A stretch of 64,000 nucleotides of DNA. Origin: Tribonema minus. Lineage: Eukaryota > Sar > Xanthophyceae > Tribonematales > Tribonemataceae. Location of the stretch: the NCBI GenBank assembly GCA_017506865.1, contig JAFCMP010000517.1, positions 682,001-746,000 on the forward strand, read 5' to 3'. The notes below the pieces were generated by a model, which did not search any database, had not been told where the DNA came from, and saw nothing but the letters and a program-made list of their open reading frames with translations. The translations under genes and the position numbers were made by a program. Shown here one piece after another: positions 17,978 to 28,056 of the stretch; the first letter of the stretch is position 1; each line of letters begins with the position of its first letter.

Positions 17978-19126
17978 TCATTGCATTGTCCACTCCGACT
18001 TCCTGTCACCGGCAATTTCATACCCGTTGTTAACTTTTGTGGACGGGTAATACATGAGAAGGCGAGATGTGGTTCTCATGTTGGAGTGTATGCATGCGAG
18101 CTCGTTGCAAAGAGTGGAGCAATAATAATCATTTTCCTTTGAGGTGCGCATTCCCCTGCATTTTCTATGCAACGCTGCCTCGTGTTGCCTGTCTTTTTTG
18201 CATTGAGCAAACACCCCATTGTAATTACTTGTCGAAGCCCGCAACTCGAAGGTTTTCGAAAAAGTTCCGTGGCCACGTTGGCAGGCAATCAGCAGGATGC
18301 AGTTGAGCTCCTTGCGACTGCCGACGACCGGAATCCTTGCTGTGTGGATGGCGTGAAGATAGTGCTGCCGTCGTCCCTTGTGGCCAGTGCTGAAGCTCAA
18401 ATAAAACGGTAAACCGTCACGCATCAGCGAATATGATATTAGAAGCCTGCACAGCCTCCCGTTACCGTTGACAAATGGATGGACAGTGATGACACCGTAG
18501 AATATCTGCATGGCGAGCTCAATAGGATGCACGCCACACTCCCTTTCGCTTTTGTACGTGCTCAATATCATCCGCAAGTCCTTTCGAATGTGCTCAGGCG
18601 CGATGAACACGTAGAATTCTGCATTAGCCAGCTGAGTCCGGAGTGTCGACTCTGTGGGCACACCATAGCTAGTCGACCCTTCCATCATTATGCGATGGCA
18701 TTCGCAGATGAGGTCCACCATCAAGTCGTCGTTGATGTGCTCCTCACACAGAAAACGTGCAGCAGCGAGATATTGATACAACTGCCTCTCGCTGGAGGCA
18801 CACGTCTGGTCTCGCCCCCCCTCCCAAGGCCTGGACTCTGGAGGCTTTCGTTCACCGCTCATGAATTCCTGTATCATCACACAAGTGTCCCCCTCAAGAA
18901 CATCATGGTGTAGTGTTTGTTCCAGCTTATTAGAGTGATACACCATAGCTGCGACGCTATTGTCAAAAAACTCCTTGAAATACTCATGGTCTCTCGTCAC
19001 ACGCTTGAGCCCCTCGTGCACTGAATAGGTTACAAATGCCCAATCAGCATCGGCGTCCCAAGGCACGTAGCATGTGAATACTTGCCCCTCCCACTTTCTC
19101 ACCATGCTTTGACAAGAGCTACACAT
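17978..19126 (-). CDS. Fic-domain protein, copy 2
   Basis: A 382-residue paralogue of the gene at 15583-16515, with the same HPFVNGNGR motif (His216) and S-N-K-L-E inhibitory motif (65-69). Most of the core is identical at protein level; differences cluster in the N-terminal part and after the Fic core. The C-terminal end differs in reading from copy 1, giving this copy about 70 extra residues that are Cys/His/Lys-rich and may not be functional. The homology between the two loci continues at DNA level past the end of copy 1, so the duplicated segment includes downstream sequence. Both copies appear capable of catalysis. Confidence 0.83.
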   Translation of the reverse strand: MCSSCQSMVRKWEGQVFTCYVPWDADADWAFVTYSVHEGLKRVTRDHEYFKEFFDNSVAAMVYHSNKLEQTLHHDVLEGDTCVMIQEFMSGERKPPESRPWEGGRDQTCASSERQLYQYLAAARFLCEEHINDDLMVDLICECHRIMMEGSTSYGVPTESTLRTQLANAEFYVFIAPEHIRKDLRMILSTYKSERECGVHPIELAMQIFYGVITVHPFVNGNGRLCRLLISYSLMRDGLPFYLSFSTGHKGRRQHYLHAIHTARIPVVGSRKELNCILLIACQRGHGTFSKTFELRASTSNYNGVFAQCKKDRQHEAALHRKCRGMRTSKENDYYCSTLCNELACIHSNMRTTSRLLMYYPSTKVNNGYEIAGDRKSEWTMQ

Positions 19127-19229
19127 TTATTCCTAATGAAATCTTAGAAAAGACACTGGCCTCCGCGCTGACGAGTGATGTTACGGTCGATGCTTGCAAT
19201 AGTGTGAATACGTCGTCTGCCCGAAGGTC

Positions 19230-19330
19230 TTTACGTCATTGATATTGCGTAATGTTTATGCGATTTACCGAAAATCTAGCAAGAGTTGTCATACGGCCCT
19301 GCTTTCTGGTCAGCCGCTGTGATTGATCCA
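19230..19330 (+). repeat. Partial, diverged family A repeat
   Basis: TTGCGTAATGTTTATGCGAT, AAAATCTAGCAAGAG and GGTCAGCCGCTGTGA match the family A unit in order, with gaps. Confidence 0.55.
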
Positions 19331-19493
19331 TGATGCGGCAGGCACACTGCCGCTGCGTCAGTCAGCGCAAGCAATGAAACAATACAACATGGTGCTCTGC
19401 TCATCTACAGTGTTCACAGAGCAAGTTGGGCTGCTGGTGTTATCATTTTCGCGTACGGGAAGTCATACAGTGTCTTAGTGAATGTGGCGCATG

Positions 19494-19907
19494 TCAAAAA
19501 AGAAGGCGCCGGCACCACGCGCCCTCTGCCTCAATGTAATCGTTCAACTCCAGTTCATACGTGCTTTTTCTAGTGGTGCACCTATTTGCCAATGATGCCC
19601 AGAGTAGTATGTAGCGCTTGTCGTCATTGAATTCAACTAGAAAGAAATCCGAGATGTTAAATTTATCGATGTGGACCCGGGCGCGTTGTTCCGCGGCCAC
19701 CACGACACTTTCCTTCACGAGCTCAGCGACGTCGAAGAAATGGTCCTTCTCGGAAGACTCGGGCAAATTCTGCATGTACGTCAAACCGTTCTTACGCCCC
19801 AGGTAGCGAAATCGTGGTATCCCAGTGTCCCTTTCGCAGAGGCGCTTGCAGCTGGAGCTCTGCAGCGCTGCGCAGATGCCTAGCGCAGAAAGAAAAATCA
19901 CTTTCAT
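19494..19907 (-). CDS. Secreted hypothetical protein
   Basis: The start at 19907 (MKVIFLSALGICAALQSSS) gives a good signal peptide; the frame itself is open back to 20021. The mature part of about 118 residues has a Cys-rich start and an acidic, aromatic C-terminal half (SDFFLVEFNDDKRYILLW). No family recognised. Confidence 0.55.
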   Translation of the reverse strand: MKVIFLSALGICAALQSSSCKRLCERDTGIPRFRYLGRKNGLTYMQNLPESSEKDHFFDVAELVKESVVVAAEQRARVHIDKFNISDFFLVEFNDDKRYILLWASLANRCTTRKSTYELELNDYIEAEGAWCRRLLF

Positions 19908-20231
19908 CTCACACATTGCGTTATATTTTAGACTTGTTTGCCGCCACTTTGGCATACGAAAGTTCCTGGGAACCAGCCTCACACGCTTTAAACTCATCCC
20001 AGAGCTGCTGGCGGAGTACAATGTCAGACATGCCGCCGCTTTCGCGAGCGTATGTGTCGAGCCTACACCTAGCTTCTGAGGTCTCTAGCGCGTCAAGCAG
20101 AGTGCAGAGCCACTTCACGTGACTCTTCCGGTATCTTACTATGGCAGCAGCTTCGCATCAGACATGTGGAACGGCATAGACAGCGGCAATCTTGTAAGAA
20201 ATAGTGGAGGTGTGCGACCAGGCGATTGACT

Positions 20232-20912
20232 TCATTTAGTGCGATTGCGCAGCGCCGCCAGCACAGTGTGCAGGGGCGCGACTGCTGTGATCACTGCAAG
20301 CTGCTCAGCTGGGATGTGGCTGAACCTGATGGAGGCCCACCGGAGGTTATCGCCGTGCTTGTGCGTCGTCGTCGTGAAGATGCGCGTCTCTCCCCCCTCT
20401 ACTTCTGCGTGAAACTGCGTCAACGGCACCAATCTGTCCAAGTCGTAGTAACAGCACATGTATGCAGACGTGCCGCTGCTTTCACCGTGCTCGTTCATCG
20501 AGGTCGCGACGATGTTGTTTTCATCGAAATAATCCATGATGCTGAATCTGCGCGCTGCCGGCACTGCAAAAACGAGGAACGCTTTCTGCGACGAGGTCAC
20601 CTCGAGAGCTGCTGGGAGGTGGTCCACTTCCTCTTGGTCCTCGTAACGGGCGTGAAGCGGATACCTGCATGGGATCAGTCCGTCCTTCGTCCTGCAGGTT
20701 GTGGCATCCTTCAGCTTCTGCACGTCGACCCATCCGCATCGTTTCTCTTGGCCGTCGATGGTGATGGCCAGCTGGTTGATTAACTTGAGCGTCTTCATGC
20801 GCCAAGTCGGATTGGAGGCAGACACAGCTAACTTGTTCTCGATATGCACGTCATCAGCTTTGGCATAGAGGTCGCCCCACCATCGTCTGTTTTCCAACAT
20901 GAAAGCTTGCAT
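20232..20912 (-). CDS. Hypothetical protein
   Basis: A 226-residue soluble protein with no membrane segment. Motifs include a CGWVDVQKLKDATTC segment and a strand-rich C-terminal half. No family recognised. Plus-strand frames over it are shadows. Confidence 0.55.
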   Translation of the reverse strand: MQAFMLENRRWWGDLYAKADDVHIENKLAVSASNPTWRMKTLKLINQLAITIDGQEKRCGWVDVQKLKDATTCRTKDGLIPCRYPLHARYEDQEEVDHLPAALEVTSSQKAFLVFAVPAARRFSIMDYFDENNIVATSMNEHGESSGTSAYMCCYYDLDRLVPLTQFHAEVEGGETRIFTTTTHKHGDNLRWASIRFSHIPAEQLAVITAVAPLHTVLAALRNRTK

Positions 20913-21004
20913 CGTCGATTATCGTCGAACTGAGAGTGATAAGTGATGTAATCACGGAGTGTACCACATTCAGCGGGAATCAGCGTCTAGGTCAACGGGT
21001 AAAT

Positions 21005-21210
21005 CGTTGATGCCTTCTCGTCACTGGTGATGCGTTCTCATCATTGGTGATGCGTTTTATCGGTGGTTACCCCACCTGGGTCACTGGTGATGCATTTAGT
21101 CACTGGTGATGCGTTTCTCGAAACCTGTCGGGGGATAACAAAATAACCTATTACCCCCACCTCTGTCACTGGTGATGCGTTTTGTCACTGGTGCTGCGTT
21201 CTGTTATTGC
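21005..21210 (+). repeat. Dispersed repeat family B, second locus
   Basis: At least five GGTGATGCGTT-type units (for example at 21026, 21045, 21081, 21101 and 21172) flank an inverted repeat, GGGGGATAA / TTACCCCC (21129-21155), homologous in position to the stem-loop at 16781-16815. Confidence 0.65.
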
Positions 21211-21215
21211 GTGAA

Positions 21216-22016
21216 CTACAAATGGGTGGGGATGACGGTACCCCTAGAACCACTGGTGATACAGTTTGGCTTCACGAGCTGCAGTTTTTTCCCATCTGTC
21301 CTAATGTAATTGTATCCTACAGACTCAATAGGGCGGTACACGGTGATCACACTGAATTGGACGTCCCATTTCTGCTGCATCAGGAACGGGGTCTCGTCGC
21401 CCGGAAACCTTGCCCCCACATAAGTCGTGCGCTTGACGCTCTTGTGTGCCGTGGCGTGCACATCGAGGCGCTCGAGATCATACAGCCTTCCTCCCAAGTT
21501 GACATTGTCGGCCCCCTCGCTGTAGACGGTGGTGCTATTGTAGTCATTGCTATCACTGCTGGCACTGCCGTAAGCGGAAGAGAGGGAAGCGGATGCGCAC
21601 GCTCCGGTGACGCATGCCAATGCTATCAATCGTATAAATCTCATTGTGCCTTGACCAACAAATATATATTTTTCCTCATCTGCTCGCAACACATTCATTC
21701 GCATCAAGTCAATATAGCATTGTGAGCAGCCACGGTGCAGCAGCAGGCCAATACACCACATTGCGCCGGTCGCGTAATGCGGGCCGTAGACTGCGCTAGA
21801 CATGAGAAACCCAGCCTTCATCATGACGCCGTGAAGCACCCCGTGCTCAAGGCCCCCAACGCTCAGTACGTTCAAAATCAAAATGAAAGCCATGTAGAAA
21901 GGCGTCGACCACTTGCTGGAGTTCGTCCACACCCATGCCAAGTGCGGGAAACTCTCTGGTGTCACGACCGTGCAAGTGCTGAAACCAGAATCAGACACGG
22001 TCGCAGTGTACGCCAC
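21216..22016 (-). CDS. Hypothetical secreted protein, possibly with an N-terminal membrane part
   Basis: The frame is 266 residues long. The Met at residue 125 (genome 21644) begins an excellent signal peptide (MRFIRLIALACVTGACASA) followed by a Ser/Asn/Tyr-rich and strand-rich mature domain of about 120 residues. This shorter start may be the real one. The upstream 124 residues contain hydrophobic helices (FYMAFILILNVLSVGG and others), so a polytopic N-terminus is the alternative. No family recognised. Confidence 0.5.
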   Translation of the reverse strand: MAYTATVSDSGFSTCTVVTPESFPHLAWVWTNSSKWSTPFYMAFILILNVLSVGGLEHGVLHGVMMKAGFLMSSAVYGPHYATGAMWCIGLLLHRGCSQCYIDLMRMNVLRADEEKYIFVGQGTMRFIRLIALACVTGACASASLSSAYGSASSDSNDYNSTTVYSEGADNVNLGGRLYDLERLDVHATAHKSVKRTTYVGARFPGDETPFLMQQKWDVQFSVITVYRPIESVGYNYIRTDGKKLQLVKPNCITSGSRGTVIPTHL

Positions 22017-22315
22017 TGCGGCATCGGTAGCGTCCGATTTGAAAACAGAACGATGCCGACGTAAAGGGCGATAGGCTCAAAGTGATTGACTATGGCGCCG
22101 ATTTTAGTCGCAAGTCTATCAGCCACTCGTGCCGATCGCGTACATTGTGATCGAGACCTTCCAGTTGAAACACATTGTCTATACAACTGAGAAACTGAGA
22201 AAATTGGTTCATTCTAGCGGCCTCGCTGCATCTCATCATGACCTTTGTCAGTGGCTGTGGAAAGTATTGATGGCAGTATGGGAGTAACTGATCATGTAAG
22301 CCGATGCTGTTACCG

Positions 22316-23452
22316 CTAGTAGGGGGCGAGTAAGCATCCGATAGAGGGCCGTTTTTTGCACTTGCCACTGTAGTGATGTTCTGTTCGCCTGACTGTCTCA
22401 ATAAGAACCCGCAACTCGTGAGGTACTGCTGGAGATTCGGCAGTTGGGAACAGCTTTATGAAAGCCTTAGCTGCTAGCATCTGCAAGCTCGGAGGAGTGC
22501 TACGGATACAAAATTTCCACACGTCATCAAATATCTTGTCGCCGTCCGATCCTAGTAAAAGGAGCAAGGATCCCTTGCACAGCACCATTGAATGGAAGGC
22601 ACGAGGGGGCGGACTGCATAGAGTCTGCACGTCATTCCAAACATTTCTTTGTATATCAAAGGTTTGAAATGCTTGCAAACGGTTATTGTGAACGGAAAAT
22701 CCACCAAAAATCCAAGCTTTTGACGTTTCAGAATCTACACAGCAGCTGAAAGCGGCTCTAGGTGTAGATATGTCGTTTTCAGCTTCTAGAACATGCCAAG
22801 AAAGCGAGGTCAGGTTGAGTTTGAACATCTGCATGCGACCTGCAGCAGGCGCGAACGCGCCACCACCGCACATGTACAAGTTTTCATCCACCACAAACAT
22901 TTCCTGTTTGTACCGCTCTGAGGGCCCTTCGCCAGATGTTTTTATTTTTGCAACGTTCCCGGTTTTCAGACTGAAAGCGTACAAAGTGTCAGAGTAAGCA
23001 ACGCCGGTACTGCCACCATACATGAGCAGATTATCGTCGTTCCAGCACACAGATACGCCATACAATGCACGAGGTGAGTCAAAGCGCTTGGTCCAAGTAC
23101 GATGCCTTACGTTGAACGACCAAATGTCAGCGAGCGCACCGGGGGTATCTAAATTGCATCCGCAAGCAACAGTGACGTCTTCAACACCAGGTCCTAAGCA
23201 TATTCCGAATGATGTGCGCGCAGATGGTCCTAACTGATGTGTAATTTTTTGCCACTCGCTAGTGTGAATATAGAAGGCACGAATATCGTTTGAAACTGCT
23301 TCACCATCACATCCTCCGAAAATGTAGACAACGTCATCCACCACAACGGCCCCTTGTCCGCTGCGCGCACAGGGCGCATCGCCTACAGTGTTCAGCTGCC
23401 GCCACTCATTGTGGCTTTCAAGCTCACACCTTGAGCAATTCGAGCCCATCAT
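22316..23452 (-). CDS. Kelch-repeat beta-propeller protein
   Basis: A 378-residue protein with about six Kelch repeats. Each has a Gly-Gly pair or near equivalent (IFGG, MYGG, MCGGG, IFGG, LLGSD) followed by Tyr and Trp at family spacing (for example WQKI, WHVL, WNDV). The fold is a beta-propeller that binds proteins. In hosts such proteins are often substrate adaptors for cullin ubiquitin ligases, but no BTB or F-box is seen here. The N-terminus is short with two Cys (CSRC). A C-terminal helical tail of about 60 residues follows the propeller. Confidence 0.82.
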   Translation of the reverse strand: MMGSNCSRCELESHNEWRQLNTVGDAPCARSGQGAVVVDDVVYIFGGCDGEAVSNDIRAFYIHTSEWQKITHQLGPSARTSFGICLGPGVEDVTVACGCNLDTPGALADIWSFNVRHRTWTKRFDSPRALYGVSVCWNDDNLLMYGGSTGVAYSDTLYAFSLKTGNVAKIKTSGEGPSERYKQEMFVVDENLYMCGGGAFAPAAGRMQMFKLNLTSLSWHVLEAENDISTPRAAFSCCVDSETSKAWIFGGFSVHNNRLQAFQTFDIQRNVWNDVQTLCSPPPRAFHSMVLCKGSLLLLLGSDGDKIFDDVWKFCIRSTPPSLQMLAAKAFIKLFPTAESPAVPHELRVLIETVRRTEHHYSGKCKKRPSIGCLLAPY

Positions 23453-24147
23453 TTACATTACTACCAACATATTACGCGCTTTGCATGTTACCACACCACA
23501 CCAGTACAGGCAGCACTGAAGGCTCAAGAAGGTAGAAGTATGATGCTTGACACACATGTATTTTGGAGCCCCTCAATGCATGAAGCACGTCACCAGCCCG
23601 ATCAAGCTGTCCATGGCGTCAGGCTTGGAAAGGTTGACCCTGGCCTCAAACAAAATGTCTTCTTTGTTGGTGTTGGACCAGCTGACAGGCTCATTATGCG
23701 AGCACCAGCTTCCAAATGCAGACGGAAGGAGGGACAATGCAGCAGAGGTTACAATCGGCACGCGTGAGGGGGTTCTGCCGCTTGTGTGTGGGAGACTGAA
23801 TGCTTGTAGCCACAAACAAAAACACGCAGAGAGGACAGTATTTAACAAATTGTGAGCTGTTACATATTAGATGACATGGTGGCACCAGCGCGGACCAGCA
23901 TTGTGAATATCTCCGCATGCTCCTCCTCCTCGCAAACTCTCTTAGCGTGCTCCACGGTAGTGAAGCCGTTTTTGTCCTTTAGAGGGAGTCAGCATGTAGG
24001 GTACCACCCTGATTTAGGGTCAACCGCTGTGAGAAGCATTATTTGCAGCACACTACCGGTTTTACCGGTTTCCCAACTGCGATCTTCAATAATTCAAAAC
24101 CTTTAGGGTGAGCATGCAATAAATATGTTACTTAAGCAGTGAATTGA
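23453..24147. other. Intergenic with a degenerate family A repeat
   Basis: No supported gene; overlapping short frames occur on both strands in 23540-23920. At 23980-24070 pieces of repeat family A are recognisable (CCTTTAGAGGGAGTCAGCATGTAGGG, cut by changes, then GGGTCAACCGCTGTGA). Confidence 0.5.
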
Positions 24148-24678
24148 ATGGCGCCATTAATCAAAATTCTACAAGCAGTGAATATTGCCGCATGTGTTTA
24201 TCGGATGCCGTCAGATATAATCACTGCAAGGCAAACGCAATGTGGTCCCGCATTTGACGAAATAGGCACTGCGGTGCCTGCACCACCTGCGTTTTTCACT
24301 GATAGATTGACCGGTGCACATGCAATGCTGTTGCAAGTCACTGCCGATGAACATGTTTTCAGCGTAAGAGGAACAGATGGAGTCAAGGACCTGTTATTTG
24401 ATGCACACTCATCACTCACCGCCGCCAAGTACAGCCCTGGCAGAGCCCATGCGGGCTTTCACATGCAACAGCGACGACTGCTGCGGTTGTGCATTGACGA
24501 GCTTCACGAACGCCTCTCCCAGCCGCACGCGGTGCTACTATGCGTCGGTCATTCTGCTGGTGCCTGCGTCGCCGCTCTCACCGCATTGCAGCTCGTTCAA
24601 TGTTATGGAGATGCAATTTCTTTTATCGGCTTTGGCATGCCCCGGCTCGGTGACGGCGAGCTCGTGCAATCGATTTAA
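24148..24678 (+). CDS. Class 3 lipase, core region (looks broken)
   Basis: A 176-residue frame with the class 3 (triacylglycerol) lipase pattern: FSVRGTDGVKDLLFDA near residue 71 (oxyanion-hole strand), HAGF near 101, and the nucleophile elbow GHSAG with Ser136. It ends in GFGMPRLGD, where the family continues with the catalytic Asp and His. Sequence resembling the rest of the lipase (a NDPVVDLPP segment) follows to about 24867, so the gene looks broken about once. Lipases of this type cleave glycerolipids and could act on host membranes at entry or exit. Confidence 0.72.
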   Translation: MAPLIKILQAVNIAACVYRMPSDIITARQTQCGPAFDEIGTAVPAPPAFFTDRLTGAHAMLLQVTADEHVFSVRGTDGVKDLLFDAHSSLTAAKYSPGRAHAGFHMQQRRLLRLCIDELHERLSQPHAVLLCVGHSAGACVAALTALQLVQCYGDAISFIGFGMPRLGDGELVQSI

Positions 24679-24867
24679 AAACAGCTCGCTGAGAGACTGG
24701 TTCTGATTAAAAATGGAAACGACCCTGTCGTTGATTTGCCACCATTTAAGCGATATGCCTCCTTTCCACAGATTATGACCATCGGTTCTCCAATAAGCAA
24801 ACGTGCTCCGCCCTTCATGCGGCTCAAGGATCACCGCATTTCGAGCTACAAGTCCAGTGTAAATTAG

Positions 24868-25255
24868 GATGCAAAACTCTGTGACCGACACCGTCACTCT
24901 TTGACCTGGCCGTGCTGGTGAGGTTTTTGTATGAATTTGTTCATGTCTTGAAACAGGCGTAGTGTAAAGGGAGTTGACTATTGAACCCGGCTGTGTGAAA
25001 CTGTTCGCGGGAGTCGCCCCTGCGTACTGCACTCACACACACCTAGAGTAGCGTTCGACTGCAATACCGCAGGCTACACCAATATCTGATGGAGGGGTGT
25101 AGAGTGGATCACGGGGCGGAGGCGAGGGGGCAGCTTCAGGCCGTTAACAGCATGGTCTTGGAGTTCATTATTATCAACTTAGCGTTTTGCCAAGTGTGAG
25201 CCTGCGCGTTTCGCGACATAGGCATGAGTATTGGCCATCTACACCCCCACTACCC
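24868..25255. other. Intergenic, 3' flank of the Fanzor gene
   Basis: No gene. In TnpB and Fanzor loci the guide RNA scaffold and the transposon end lie immediately 3' of the nuclease gene, which here means this stretch. It is GC-rich around 25080-25140 (several short G-runs). I could not define an element end. Confidence 0.35.
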
Positions 25256-27613
25256 CTACATATTGTATCCAACCGGCCTCCAGTCTCGATAAGCGCTCCA
25301 GATGCGCGATATCACGTATACCGCGCGCACCCCGAGGACGCCCACCGCTCCGTGGTCACGATTGATTTCAATAGTCGGTGTGTGTGGATGTAGGAGGCAA
25401 CCAGGGCTTGTTGTGCACAGCCGTGTTCTGTAGTCGGTCCCATCGGAATTTTCGTAACCGCACCCCAAGCATGTCTTTGTTCCCCAGGCAGCAGGTATCA
25501 TGACAGTCGCTGACCTCTGGCAGATGGCCCTGACGATTTTCTTATTCGGGGCAGCAGGGCACCCCTTCTTGGGCTTCCAAATGCCGTCCTCGAACATGAT
25601 GATGCGCCTGCCGTACTTCTCCTTACCTCCCTTGATCGGCGCGAACCTCTCCGCTACCTCCTCCACCGCCCTCTGGATCGCTCTGAAGCGGAGGAACCGA
25701 TGACCGCGCCTCTGAGACGTCAGTACCTCGGCCCATATCGCTCCGGATGTAGCATTCCACGTTGTGCAGTATTTCGTGAACGTGGCTAGGTCGCAGGTGT
25801 TCTTGCGCTCGCCTTGTAGCTGTTGTAAGGCTTGTCCGTATGGCCTGTCGGCCCTCCTGCGCAGCTTCTCCGCGTTCTGCGACTTCAGAGTGAATGTCTT
25901 GGTCTGCCACTCGACGCCGCTGAAGGTCACACGTGGATGATCCCCGAACATGATGTCCGCAGCATTTTCGATACGCCAGTCCTCCCCTTGAATATGAGCG
26001 CCCGCCGCCACAAGCTTCTGCCCCGGATCCATCGGGGTGACGGTGACTCCGTCGAAGCCCTGTAGACCCGCCTCTGTGTAGATGTGACGCAGGTTGTACA
26101 CCCCATCCCCTTTCTCCAGCACTTCCTCTAAGGTGGTGTCGATGAAGCTGACGTTGTATCCCGCCTCGTGAAGGTGTAGAAATCCAGGAGCGCCGGGGTG
26201 GTCCAGGGCAGATGTAATGAGTTGAAGTCTTCTCTGCTTGCCGTCGGTCTCGAAGGAGGGGCCGATCATCCATGGTACGGGTATGTCCTTTCCGTCCCTC
26301 ACCATCTTCATGGCAGCAAACATGCCGTGCTCGCTGCGGGCGTACTTGTTGAACTCATGCCGCAGACGAGGTATGCCTGCCTTACTGCTGAACGGGTCTA
26401 TGATGGCCTTGAACCACCACGGATCGCCTGCGGCAATGCAGACCTTGAGCTTTGGGAAAAGTTCGCAGATGGACTTCTTGCAAAGTCGCACGAAGGTGGC
26501 GGTGTTGTGGTTGATCGGCAGGGGGCTCATGGTGTTACGAGGATCCGCGTAGAAGGTCCACTCGTCAAGCATGGCCTTGCGAGCTTGCTTGTTGGTGTCC
26601 TCCGGGTATAGCTTCGGAAAAGCAGCGTACGCTGCCCTGTTGATGGCGTCGAACCGCAGTCGATCGTCCGCGAGATATAGCTCCTGTAGCTCCAGAAGAT
26701 GTCTCAACTTGCTCGGGTAGTCGCTGCCGTAGAAATCCACAGTGATGGCGCACAGCTGCTCCACGATGTCGAAGCAGCCGATGAAGCCGAGACGCTGTAG
26801 TTCCTCCCTGATAGCGGCCATGACATCCATCTCGGACCTCGTGGACAGGATGAACGTGCAGAGCTCTCCGATGCGCCTCTCAAACACCTTCTGGGTGAAC
26901 GTGACACGGCTGCGCAGCATGACTTTGAGGCCCCACTTCACCAGTGTCAACCGCCTATCGCCGAAATGAACGTCTATGAACGTATTGGCCGCCGTCGCCA
27001 TGTCCTGTGCCTGATTCTCGAATACCCTCGTCGTCCCCGGCATGGACGGGTAGGCGACTATTCCGGTGGCCGCTGAGAACTCGGCGAATCTCTGCTTGAC
27101 AGTTGTGCATCTGGTGTCTGCGCTCCTGCAGCAGGATAGACACGCCGTGAAGAATGCCTGATCCGCTAGCGGCAGTGTATCGTCATCGTGGAGAGAGCGG
27201 ATGAAGATGTAGTTGGCCAAGAGCGACGCGTTTACACGCACCTTTGACGCATGGTCCGAGACAGCGGTGAACTTCTCCACCATGGCGTCGACGGTGATGC
27301 CTTCGATGGGGGAGTCCCGAAGCACTGTTCTCAAGCCGATGGGGGTGGTACTTATCCGCTGAGGCCTATCCTCGCCCTTGCCCCATTTCAACACCCCGAA
27401 GGTGCGCAGCATGAGAGAAGCCAGGAGCTTGACAGGGCTCGGAAGCCCCCCTGCCTTGAGCCGAATGGCATCTCCGAAGGCCCTGTATAGACGGTTCCGC
27501 AGATTATCCTCGCTCAGTTCGGTCTTGGCTCTCTTCCTCGCCTCGGCTGTCTTCTCCTTGGCCTCTGCTACCTCTTCTGCCGTGCGTTTTGGCTTGGCTT
27601 TCTTCGATTTCAT
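25256..27613 (-). CDS. Fanzor-type RNA-guided nuclease (eukaryotic TnpB homologue)
   Basis: A 785-residue protein whose C-terminal half has the TnpB/Fanzor RuvC layout. RuvC-I is TPMDPGQ with Asp528. RuvC-II is RIIMFEDG with Glu675. Then comes a zinc-binding segment, CLGC near residue 716 with a second Cys pair (C..SPGC) about 20 residues on. RuvC-III is NRDHGAVG with Asp753. All three catalytic acids are present, so the nuclease looks whole. The N-terminus is Lys/Arg-rich (MKSKKAKPKRTAEE) and could serve as a nuclear signal. Fanzors are known from eukaryotes and giant viruses, where they cut DNA under guidance of an RNA encoded next to the gene; the size suggests the larger Fanzor1 group. 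A 31-bp repeat cluster lies upstream, and an IS4-type transposase lies beyond it. Confidence 0.82.
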   Translation of the reverse strand: MKSKKAKPKRTAEEVAEAKEKTAEARKRAKTELSEDNLRNRLYRAFGDAIRLKAGGLPSPVKLLASLMLRTFGVLKWGKGEDRPQRISTTPIGLRTVLRDSPIEGITVDAMVEKFTAVSDHASKVRVNASLLANYIFIRSLHDDDTLPLADQAFFTACLSCCRSADTRCTTVKQRFAEFSAATGIVAYPSMPGTTRVFENQAQDMATAANTFIDVHFGDRRLTLVKWGLKVMLRSRVTFTQKVFERRIGELCTFILSTRSEMDVMAAIREELQRLGFIGCFDIVEQLCAITVDFYGSDYPSKLRHLLELQELYLADDRLRFDAINRAAYAAFPKLYPEDTNKQARKAMLDEWTFYADPRNTMSPLPINHNTATFVRLCKKSICELFPKLKVCIAAGDPWWFKAIIDPFSSKAGIPRLRHEFNKYARSEHGMFAAMKMVRDGKDIPVPWMIGPSFETDGKQRRLQLITSALDHPGAPGFLHLHEAGYNVSFIDTTLEEVLEKGDGVYNLRHIYTEAGLQGFDGVTVTPMDPGQKLVAAGAHIQGEDWRIENAADIMFGDHPRVTFSGVEWQTKTFTLKSQNAEKLRRRADRPYGQALQQLQGERKNTCDLATFTKYCTTWNATSGAIWAEVLTSQRRGHRFLRFRAIQRAVEEVAERFAPIKGGKEKYGRRIIMFEDGIWKPKKGCPAAPNKKIVRAICQRSATVMIPAAWGTKTCLGCGYENSDGTDYRTRLCTTSPGCLLHPHTPTIEINRDHGAVGVLGVRAVYVISRIWSAYRDWRPVGYNM

Positions 27614-27763
27614 GGCATCCTGAGCTTCTTGATCTTAGCTCAATATTTTAAATCATCGAAGCCGAACACAGCGCAGTGCGCGTTGAGCGTGATAGTGAAT
27701 GGCAGTGGTAGTGAAGATAGGGATCTCTGAATCTTAGTTTTTGCACCCTCTGAATACTTTAAT

Positions 27764-27900
27764 GGTGGTGCCCGAATCTCCGACCGAATCGAGTTCATGC
27801 CAAATCTCCGGCTGAATCGAATTCAAGCCAAATCTCCGGCCGAATCGAATTCATGCCAAATCTCCGGACGAATCGAGTTCGTGCCAAATCTCCATGCCAA
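27764..27900 (-). repeat. About 4.5 tandem copies of a 31-32-bp repeat upstream of the Fanzor gene
   Basis: The unit contains GCCAAATCTCCGG followed by GAATCGAATTCA-like sequence and repeats with small changes. It sits 150 bases before the Fanzor start and before the IS4-type element. It could be a promoter array or the end of a mobile element. Confidence 0.65.
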
Positions 27901-28056
27901 AGCTCGAGTCTTGCAACGTGAACTTCAACTTTGGTGCAACAACTGATGACCTCAGACAACTTCCACATGGTGCGCCTTCTAACACATTCATCACAGTCTT
28001 CAACCTACCTCTCGTTTCTGACCTTTATGTGATTTAACGCTTTCTGACATCTGAGA

